Below, in pieces: positions 1 to 5,163 of a DNA stretch of 9,301 bases. Every line of letters starts with the position of its first letter. Within the stretch, counting starts at the first letter, position 1. Source of the DNA: an uncultured Candidatus Melainabacteria bacterium (lineage in GTDB: Bacteria; Cyanobacteriota; Vampirovibrionia; Gastranaerophilales; Gastranaerophilaceae); the NCBI GenBank assembly GCA_934693215.1, contig CAKUVB010000062.1:1-9301 (forward strand), given 5' to 3'. The translations under genes were made by a program, and so were the position numbers. The notes beneath the pieces are model-generated. The model did not search any database, was not told the DNA's origin, and saw nothing but the letters and a program-made list of their open reading frames with translations.

Positions 1-75
1 GTGGTAGTGTAACCAAGTTTTATCAAAAAGTTTGAATCTATGATTTTTATATATTCTAAAAATAAAATTTGCTGG
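1..75. other. Operon 3' flank with no recognisable gene
   Basis: This AT-rich stretch lies downstream of the last minus-strand gene. I see no stable GC stem with a T-run, and therefore no intrinsic terminator. I also see no credible gene fragment; two of the plus-strand frames hit stops within the first 12 bases. Confidence 0.5.
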
Positions 76-750
76 TTATTTGTTTAATATTTGATAAATT
101 TCTTCTTGAGAAAGTCCTTTTTCGTTAATTGCAATATTTCCCCAACCTGCAAGTAAACAAGTTAAATTCGGTATGTTTTCACAAGGGGTTAAATTGTGAG
201 AGTTATCATCAATAAAGAAACCTTTTTCTACGTTGTTATCTTTCATGTATTTTTCTATGAATTCAGCTTTATCTATAACATTAGATAATTCTTCTTTTCC
301 ATAGATTTTAAACCCTGTATTTTTTCTTTGTATAGCAAAATTATTTTTTCGAGAAACAATCAAGATGTCATATTTGTTTTGTAATTTCTTTACCATATCT
401 AAAAATGGGAATTTACTTTCTAATTTATCAACGTAGTCTGAATGATTATCAAGTAGCCATTTTCTGGCTTTTAAATATTTATCTTCAAAATCTTCTTCTT
501 GTTTTAAATCTCTATTTTGTAAAAAAGAATTATAGCTAGAAATTATATCTTTAGATGTAATAGATTTCATTAAATATAAATATTGCCATGAATTGAATAC
601 AAGGTATTTGTATTTGTAAAATTTTGAATAAATATCTTGTTCTATGGGGGCAAATAAATCAATTCCTTCACATACATATCTACAAAGAATGTATGCTTCT
701 TTTAATGTATCATATAAAACTCCGTCAAAATCTAAAAAAAGTGTAGGCAT
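76..750 (-). CDS. HAD-superfamily hydrolase (probable phosphatase)
   Basis: This 224-residue protein is a haloacid dehalogenase-fold hydrolase, probably a cytoplasmic phosphatase of unknown substrate. Motif I is LFLDFDGVLYD, with the nucleophile Asp7 and acid/base Asp9. Motif II is IVSRK around Ser133, and motif IV is FFIDDN with Asp181/Asp182. Residues from about 16 to 115 form a long, Tyr/Phe/Lys-rich, probably helical cap between motifs I and II, as in C1-cap HADs. The motif III lysine is not certain by eye; Lys151 or Lys161 are candidates. It is the last gene of the minus-strand operon: its ATG lies inside the preceding membrane-protein gene (19-base overlap), with only a weak GAG-type ribosome site about 9 bases upstream, so translation is probably coupled. 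It is not closely similar to the HAD-IB protein that opens the operon. Fold assignment is firm; the substrate cannot be predicted. Confidence 0.88.
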   Translation of the reverse strand: MPTLFLDFDGVLYDTLKEAYILCRYVCEGIDLFAPIEQDIYSKFYKYKYLVFNSWQYLYLMKSITSKDIISSYNSFLQNRDLKQEEDFEDKYLKARKWLLDNHSDYVDKLESKFPFLDMVKKLQNKYDILIVSRKNNFAIQRKNTGFKIYGKEELSNVIDKAEFIEKYMKDNNVEKGFFIDDNSHNLTPCENIPNLTCLLAGWGNIAINEKGLSQEEIYQILNK

Positions 751-1061
751 ACAACTATACTCGCTATTATTATTAGTATTTGTAATAAAGTGAAAAACTT
801 TTCGGTTTTATATGCTGCAAATTGTCCTAAAATAAATGGTGATAATGAAAAAAGTAATAATAAAAGCTTTAACTGAATAAAAGGTTCTTTAAACATTAGT
901 ATAAAGCCTGTAACACAATACATTCCAATAAATGCAGTCATTAATGCAATGTAGTTTGATACAAATATAGTATCTTTTAGTTTAAAAACATATAATTTAC
1001 CTGTAACTAATGCTAGAACAAATAAACACCCAAATACAATAAAAATAGAACTTAACAACAT
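732..1061 (-). CDS. Orphan four-helix integral membrane protein
   Basis: I do not recognise a family for this 109-residue protein. It is strongly hydrophobic, with four probable membrane helices at about residues 4-21, 33-57, 64-82 and 90-108, joined by short Lys-containing loops (GKLYVFKLKD, KEP, YKTEK). It carries no obvious catalytic motif and no cleavable signal peptide; helix 1 begins at the N-terminus. The ATG is supported by a good AGGAGA ribosome site at 1072-1077, 10 bases upstream, which lies within the last codons of the preceding hydrolase gene. It overlaps that gene by 10 bases and the following HAD gene by 19 bases, so it is a true operon member rather than a chance frame. It may anchor or transport something for the neighbouring enzymes, but that is only inference from context. 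Confidence 0.8.
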   Translation of the reverse strand: MLLSSIFIVFGCLFVLALVTGKLYVFKLKDTIFVSNYIALMTAFIGMYCVTGFILMFKEPFIQLKLLLLLFSLSPFILGQFAAYKTEKFFTLLQILIIIASIVVCLHFF

Positions 1062-1879
1062 ACTGTCTTTTTCTCCTGAAGAATTTTACAATGAGTATCA
1101 AAAAATTCTAGACACTTATTATAGACAAATTCTTTCTCATTATCGTACAGAACCATATGATAACTATCTTCCAGAATGATTAAATTTTTATCTTGAGAAG
1201 ATATTTTGTTATATACTAAATAAGCCCCTTTTGGAGAGGTTAAATCGTCCTCTTTTGAATGAATTAATAGTATTGGAACATTAATTTCTTTAAGTTTTTT
1301 ACGAACAACTTTTGAGAGTTTAAGAAGTTCGTAAATTGCACTCATTGGAAAATAATTCATTCCAACATCTGATTTTTCCAAAAGTTTTTTCACTATTTTT
1401 CTTGTTTTTAGGTTTTTGATTCCATGAGGTTCACATTCCGGATAGTTATAATAGAATCGTATCATAGTAGATAGTGCTATTGGCATTAAAAAACTATACC
1501 AAGGTAATCTCCAACCATCTAAAAATAATGTAGTTGATAAAGAAACGATACCTGAAACTTCCTCACCGTATTTTTCAGCAACCCCTAAAGCTAATACCGC
1601 ACCAAGACACAGACCTGAAACAAAAACCTCGTCATATTTGGAGTTTAAGTATTCAAATCGTTCATAGGCAAAATTTAACCAATCTTGATACGTAACAGTG
1701 TATATTTCTTCAACTTTGTCGCCATGTCCAGGTAAACAATCTGCATACACGTCATAACCTGTTGCAAACAAAAATTGACCATATTTTTTGAGTTCAAAAG
1801 GACTACCTGTCATTCCATGAAAAAGCAGAATAGCTTTTTTACATGGAGTTTCATGTATTAGTTCAAAATTCAAAGACAC
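1052..1879 (-). CDS. Est30-like alpha/beta hydrolase with cysteine nucleophile
   Basis: This 275-residue protein has the alpha/beta-hydrolase fold and resembles the Est30 carboxylesterase / monoacylglycerol-lipase group. The oxyanion-hole strand is LLFHGMTGS (residues 19-26). The nucleophile elbow is SGLCLGA with Cys91 where Ser is usual (G-x-S-x-G becomes G-L-C-L-G). The acid is probably Asp211 or Asp212 (HSKEDDLTSP), and the base is His241 (SYHMVLYD, matching Est30's SGH.I.LD pattern). Residues about 115-190 form the lid/cap. The start is GTG: the upstream stop and this start overlap as TAGTG, and a GCAGG site lies 11 bases upstream. Cys in this position is known in PHA synthases and dienelactone hydrolase, so the protein may be an acyltransferase or thioester-type enzyme rather than a plain esterase. 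No signal peptide is evident. The C-terminus ends in Cys-Cys. Substrate is unknown. Confidence 0.88.
   Translation of the reverse strand: MSLNFELIHETPCKKAILLFHGMTGSPFELKKYGQFLFATGYDVYADCLPGHGDKVEEIYTVTYQDWLNFAYERFEYLNSKYDEVFVSGLCLGAVLALGVAEKYGEEVSGIVSLSTTLFLDGWRLPWYSFLMPIALSTMIRFYYNYPECEPHGIKNLKTRKIVKKLLEKSDVGMNYFPMSAIYELLKLSKVVRKKLKEINVPILLIHSKEDDLTSPKGAYLVYNKISSQDKNLIILEDSYHMVLYDNEKEFVYNKCLEFFDTHCKILQEKKTVCC
1072..1077 (-). promoter_or_regulatory. Ribosome binding site of the small membrane protein gene
   Basis: AGGAGA on the minus strand lies 10 bases before the ATG at 1061, embedded in the Gln-Glu codons near the end of the alpha/beta hydrolase. It supports the small frame as a real, coupled gene. 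Confidence 0.7.
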
Positions 1880-3267
1880 TATTTTGTTAACCTGCTAAAT
1901 AATTGATCTAGTAAGTCTATTGCCATATCAATTTCATCATCTGAAATGTATAACTGTGGAACTAACGTAATGATGTTCTTGTAGAAGCCACCATTGTTAA
2001 GAACAAGACCACATTTTTTGCCATTGTATGACAAATCACCTTTTAAGCCTTCTTCTTGCATAGCATCACAAAGTTCTCTGTTTGGTGTTATACCATCTTT
2101 TTGAGTTAATTCAATTCTTAGAGCAAAACCAATACCACCGACATCACCAATACAATCGTATTTTGATTTCAAGTAGTTTAATCCGGCTTTGAATTTGTTA
2201 CTCTTTCTTGCTATTTCAGATTCAAGTTGATTTTGTTCTTCTTCAACAATAGACATAACCTCGTGAGCAGCTCTTACTCCAAGAGGATTTGAGCAGTATG
2301 TTGAGTGAGCACTACCTGGAGTGAACACATTTGGAGCTATGAACTTTTCTTTAGCCCAAAGACCAGATAATGGGTTCATACCATTTGTAATAGATTTAGC
2401 AAATGTCATAACATCAGGAGTTATTCCATAATGCTCAATAGCCCAAAGCTTACCTGTTCTGAACATACCCATTTGGATTTCATCAATAACAAGCATGATT
2501 CCTTTAGAATCAAGTATTTCTTTTAATTCTTTAAAATACCATTTTGGAGCATCAATATAACCACCTGTACCCAAAATAGGTTCTGCGATAAATGCTTTAT
2601 ATTCACTTTCTCCGGTTTTTGGGTCGTAGAATGATTTGTATTCGCTATCAAAGTTTCTAGCAAATTGTTTTATGCAGAAATGATTACAAGATTCACATTT
2701 CATGCCGTAAGGACATCTGAAACAGTATGGGAATGGAACGAATTGAGCTCTATCTCCAAAATGCCCGTATTTTTCTCTGTATCTAAAGCTAGAAGTAACT
2801 GCTGTTGCAGCCATTGTTCGACCATGATATCCACCCTGAAAAGCGAACATGCCATTTCTTTTTGTATAGTTTCGAACGATTTTTATAGCATCTTCTGTAG
2901 CTTGAGCACCGCCAACATTAAAATGAACTCTGCCTTTTTCTCCAAAACGTTCGTAGTTTAAATCTGCAATTTTCTTTGATAATAAAGCTTTGTAGTCATA
3001 TAAAAACTTAGGAGTAAGATGTGGTAATGTGTTCATTTGATCCATTACTGCGTTCATAACTCTTTTATTTTTGTATCCAAAGTTACAAGCTGCATACCAC
3101 ATTTGTAAATCTAAATAAGGTATATCTTTAGAGTCAAACATGTATGAACCTTCACACCCTCTAAAAACTTTAGGGTCTTTAGAATAGTGAACAGTATCAC
3201 CCCAAGAGCAATATTCTTTGTCTAATTGCTTAATTTCCTCATCAGATATTAAATCCAAGTCTATCAT
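1879..3267 (-). CDS. Class III PLP-dependent aminotransferase with cysteine cluster
   Basis: This 462-residue protein is a full-length class III (ornithine/GABA-type) aminotransferase. It moves an amino group between an omega-amino or amino-acid donor and a keto or aldehyde acceptor using pyridoxal phosphate. Visible landmarks are VGGAQATEDAIK (residues 118-129, cofactor phosphate loop), the ring-stacking segment GGYHGR (145-150), IDEIQ (261-265) with Asp262 for the PLP nitrogen and Gln265, the Schiff-base Lys291 in FAKSITNG, and Thr323 in AHSTYCSNPLG. A loop at residues 181-198 has five cysteines (182, 185, 191, 194, 198) beginning PYCFRCPYG. The CxxC part resembles loops known in GABA aminotransferase-related proteins, where it can hold an iron-sulfur cluster. 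The ATG has a strong AGAGGT site 8 bases upstream and overlaps the preceding phosphatase gene by 26 bases. The exact substrate cannot be read from the sequence. Confidence 0.93.
   Translation of the reverse strand: MIDLDLISDEEIKQLDKEYCSWGDTVHYSKDPKVFRGCEGSYMFDSKDIPYLDLQMWYAACNFGYKNKRVMNAVMDQMNTLPHLTPKFLYDYKALLSKKIADLNYERFGEKGRVHFNVGGAQATEDAIKIVRNYTKRNGMFAFQGGYHGRTMAATAVTSSFRYREKYGHFGDRAQFVPFPYCFRCPYGMKCESCNHFCIKQFARNFDSEYKSFYDPKTGESEYKAFIAEPILGTGGYIDAPKWYFKELKEILDSKGIMLVIDEIQMGMFRTGKLWAIEHYGITPDVMTFAKSITNGMNPLSGLWAKEKFIAPNVFTPGSAHSTYCSNPLGVRAAHEVMSIVEEEQNQLESEIARKSNKFKAGLNYLKSKYDCIGDVGGIGFALRIELTQKDGITPNRELCDAMQEEGLKGDLSYNGKKCGLVLNNGGFYKNIITLVPQLYISDDEIDMAIDLLDQLFSRLTK
1891..1895 (-). promoter_or_regulatory. 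Ribosome binding site of the alpha/beta hydrolase gene
   Basis: GCAGG on the minus strand lies 11 bases before the GTG start at 1879. The start overlaps the aminotransferase stop (TAGTG), so reinitiation after termination is also likely to contribute. Confidence 0.45.
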
Positions 3268-3895
3268 AATTAACTACCTCTTTATAAGTTCCAAATTCGA
3301 TACAATTTAATCCTATTTTTTTACAATAGTTCAAAAGAGTTGATTTTGCAAATAAAAAATCACTTTTATCAGCTACGCAGATGTCTGATGTGCCATCTCC
3401 AATGTAATAAATTTCTTTATAATTTTGTCTTAGATTTTTTATTACATTACATTTACATGTTCCTGAATGCTTTATGCAATCGCTATTTTGGTTTGGAAAA
3501 GATATTAAAAATTTGTCATTTTTAAATTCAGCATGGTTTGAAACAATTTTGACATTTTCAATATCATGTTTTTGTAAAATTCTGTTAATAAAATAATCTA
3601 ATCCATCGCTAAGAATTAAAAAATCAACATTATTTTTCAAGCGAACTTTGTTAAATTCTTCAAAATAATCATCAATTTCCATTGTTTCTACAAAAGAATC
3701 AATCAATTCCGGCGATAAATTGTTTACTAAATCAAACTGTTTTTGCAGACATTCCGCAGAACCAATTTCTCCTTTGACCCATTTATCCTCAATAACTAAC
3801 CATTCTTTATCGGCATACAACTCCAAAAACGTAGATAAAGTATCTTTTTTTGTAATTGTGCCATCGAAATCACTAACAATAATTTTTTCTTTCAT
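3242..3895 (-). CDS. HAD-IB phosphatase (MtnX / phosphoserine phosphatase-like)
   Basis: This 217-residue protein is a HAD subfamily IB phosphatase, closest in pattern to the MtnX/PHOSPHO1-like (diketo-methylthio-phosphopentane phosphatase superfamily) proteins. Motif I is VSDFDGTITKKDT, with Asp9 and Asp11. Motif II is LILSDG (Ser96). The motif III lysine is Lys148 within SGTCKCNVI, a Cys-x-Cys-Lys-like segment typical of that group. Motif IV is YIGDGTSDICVA with Asp167 and Asp171. It is the first gene of the minus-strand operon. There is no Shine-Dalgarno sequence before its ATG, and an extended -10 (TGATACAAT) lies such that transcription should begin at or next to the A of the ATG. Next to an aminotransferase, it may dephosphorylate an intermediate before or after transamination. 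No other methionine-salvage genes are visible, so an MtnX role is not supported. Confidence 0.88.
   Translation of the reverse strand: MKEKIIVSDFDGTITKKDTLSTFLELYADKEWLVIEDKWVKGEIGSAECLQKQFDLVNNLSPELIDSFVETMEIDDYFEEFNKVRLKNNVDFLILSDGLDYFINRILQKHDIENVKIVSNHAEFKNDKFLISFPNQNSDCIKHSGTCKCNVIKNLRQNYKEIYYIGDGTSDICVADKSDFLFAKSTLLNYCKKIGLNCIEFGTYKEVVNYDRLGFNI
3276..3281 (-). promoter_or_regulatory. Ribosome binding site of the aminotransferase gene
   Basis: AGAGGT on the minus strand lies 8 bases before the ATG at 3267 and inside the 3' end of the phosphatase gene. It decides the aminotransferase start and contrasts with the lack of any such site before the first genes of both divergent units. Confidence 0.75.
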
Positions 3896-3901
3896 TTAGC
3901 T

Positions 3902-3910
3902 ATTGTATCA
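3902..3910 (-). promoter_or_regulatory. Extended -10 promoter of the minus-strand operon
   Basis: Reading on the minus strand, TGATACAAT is an extended -10 element (TGn followed by TACAAT, hexamer at 3902-3907). There is no convincing -35; the position expected for it is occupied by the plus-strand -10. Transcription starting 7 bases downstream of the hexamer would begin at 3895, the A of the phosphatase ATG, so the first gene would be leaderless. No Shine-Dalgarno site precedes that ATG, in agreement. Confidence 0.5.
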
Positions 3911-3932
3911 TGAGTTATGTTTATCTTATAAT
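3903..3932 (+). promoter_or_regulatory. Promoter of the UDP-GlcNAc 2-epimerase gene
   Basis: A perfect TATAAT at 3927-3932 is preceded, with an 18-base spacer, by TTGTAT at 3903-3908 as a partial -35. The predicted start near 3939 leaves 0-3 bases before the ATG at 3942, so the message would be leaderless or nearly so. The -35 lies on top of the -10 of the divergent minus-strand operon, so RNA polymerase should not be able to occupy both at once. Confidence 0.55.
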
Positions 3933-3941
3933 CAAAATATT

Positions 3942-5060
3942 ATGAAAACGATTATTTTTATATTTGGAACAAGACCAGAAATTATTAAACTGGCACCGGT
4001 AATTTTAGAACTAAAAAAGTATCCGCAAGATTACAATGTCTTGATTTGTAATACCGAACAACAAAAAGAATTGTCAAACCAAACGCTTGCATACTTTGGT
4101 TTAAAAGCTGATATTAATCTTGATTGCATGAGAGAAAACCAATCTCTAGCTGGAGTTCAGACTAAGATTTTAACATCTTTAGATGAAGTGTTTAATACTC
4201 ATGAAATAGATGCAACTATTGTACAAGGTGATACCATGACGGTTTTATGTGGTGCTTTAGCAAGCTTTTATCATAAAGTCCCAGTTTATCATGTGGAAGC
4301 CGGTTTACGTTCTTATGATATATATGAACCGTTTCCAGAAGAAGTTATGCGTCAAATGACTAGTCGTGTTGCAGAAATTCATTTTGCTCCAACAGAGGTT
4401 AATAAAACTGCATTATTAAAGGAAAATATTGATGAGAAAAAGATTAATGTTGTTGGAAATACTGTAATAGATGCCCTATTCTGTTTGTCTGATGATGTTA
4501 TTGAACAATCAAAGACTTTTTATGAACAACAAAATATAACAATTGATGACAAATTAGTTTTGATAACAGCTCATAGACGTGAAAATCATGGCGAAAGAAT
4601 AGATAGGATTATTGAAGCAATATCTTATTTAGCAACAGAGCATGTTGATCATACTTTTGTTATCCCTGTTCACCCAAATCCAAATGTAAAAGATAAAATT
4701 CATTCAAGATTAGGTCATCTAGCTAATATTAAATTATTAAAACCTTTAGATTATCCAAATTTGGTTTATTTGATGAAACATGCCAAATTGATATTGACCG
4801 ATTCTGGTGGAATTCAAGAGGAAGCTCCTTCGTTTAGTTGTCCGACATTGGTTATGCGATATGAAACAGAACGAAAAGAAGGTGTAGATGCAGGTGTGTC
4901 AACTTTAGTTGGTGCTGATTATGACAAAATTTTAGAATATAGTGAAAAAATTCTAAATAAGGAAAAATCAGAAACTAGATTAGTTGCCCAAAATCCTTAT
5001 GGTGACGGACATGCTTCTCAGAAAATTGAAAGAATTATTCGCAAAAATTTAATTAATTAA
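3942..5060 (+). CDS. wecB: UDP-N-acetylglucosamine 2-epimerase (non-hydrolysing)
   Basis: This 372-residue protein is a GT-B-fold UDP-GlcNAc 2-epimerase that interconverts UDP-GlcNAc and UDP-ManNAc in the cytoplasm, normally feeding surface-glycan synthesis. The N-terminus FIFGTRPEIIKLAPV is the family signature. By analogy with E. coli WecB the catalytic residues are Asp97 (QGDT), Glu119 (HVEAGLR), Glu133 (PFPEE) and His211 (AHRRENHG). The UDP-binding segment LTDSGGIQEEAPS (285-297) and the ERKEGVDAG loop (310-318) are intact. One departure is PEEVMR, where the family usually has PEExNR. I chose ATG at 3942 because family members begin M-K-x-hydrophobic; the longer frame from a TTG at 3903 adds 13 unconserved residues and overlaps the promoter. 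There is no Shine-Dalgarno site, and a TATAAT ends 10 bases before the ATG, suggesting a leaderless message. Length is normal. A hydrolysing NeuC-type activity is less likely. Confidence 0.95.
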   Translation: MKTIIFIFGTRPEIIKLAPVILELKKYPQDYNVLICNTEQQKELSNQTLAYFGLKADINLDCMRENQSLAGVQTKILTSLDEVFNTHEIDATIVQGDTMTVLCGALASFYHKVPVYHVEAGLRSYDIYEPFPEEVMRQMTSRVAEIHFAPTEVNKTALLKENIDEKKINVVGNTVIDALFCLSDDVIEQSKTFYEQQNITIDDKLVLITAHRRENHGERIDRIIEAISYLATEHVDHTFVIPVHPNPNVKDKIHSRLGHLANIKLLKPLDYPNLVYLMKHAKLILTDSGGIQEEAPSFSCPTLVMRYETERKEGVDAGVSTLVGADYDKILEYSEKILNKEKSETRLVAQNPYGDGHASQKIERIIRKNLIN

Positions 5061-5066
5061 GAAATA

Positions 5067-5133
5067 TTACGCTATTGCCTGTTTTGTAGCGGTAAAAATT
5101 TAACCGAAGCTATGTTTATGGTAGAATTTTTAC
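5067..5133 (+). promoter_or_regulatory. Two overlapping inverted repeats between wecB and the giant gene
   Basis: The first repeat pairs TTACGCTA (5067-5074) with TAGCGgTAA (5087-5095, one bulged G). The second pairs GTAAAAATT (5092-5100) with AATTTTTAC (5125-5133), a perfect 9-base match whose right arm overlaps the candidate -10. The two share 5092-5095 and cannot form together. TAGC at 5087 can also pair with a second GCTA at 5109-5112. There is no T-run after either hairpin, so neither is a standard terminator. They may be an operator or an attenuator-like switch, or chance in AT-rich DNA. Confidence 0.3.
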
Positions 5134-5156
5134 GAGAAATTGTATACAAAATGGGA
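5119..5156 (+). promoter_or_regulatory. Candidate promoter and ribosome site of the giant gene
   Basis: TGGTAGAAT at 5119-5127 fits an extended -10 (TGn then TAGAAT), with a weak TTTAAC at 5099-5104 as -35 at 17 bases. A start near 5134 would give a leader of about 30 bases containing GGGA at 5153-5156, 7 bases from the ATG at 5164. No clear terminator follows wecB, so read-through from the epimerase gene is also possible. Confidence 0.4.
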
Positions 5157-5163
5157 TATAAAA

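Noticed and set aside
1..75. Intrinsic terminator after the minus-strand operon
   Set aside because: The strand has A/T runs but no stable GC-containing stem followed by a T-run in the direction of transcription.
2665..2961. Plus-strand 98-codon frame
   Set aside because: It lies antisense within the well-supported aminotransferase gene, has no ribosome site and no recognisable protein features.
3340..3525. Plus-strand 61-codon frame
   Set aside because: It is antisense to the HAD-IB phosphatase between its catalytic motifs; a chance frame.
3242..3895. Specific call as MtnX of methionine salvage or SerB
   Set aside because: Motifs fit the wider HAD-IB group, but no other salvage or serine genes are present, so a specific name would be overreach.
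3903..3941. Upstream TTG start for the epimerase, adding 13 residues
   Set aside because: The extension is not seen in the family, lies over the promoter and lacks a ribosome site; the ATG at 3942 gives the canonical N-terminus.
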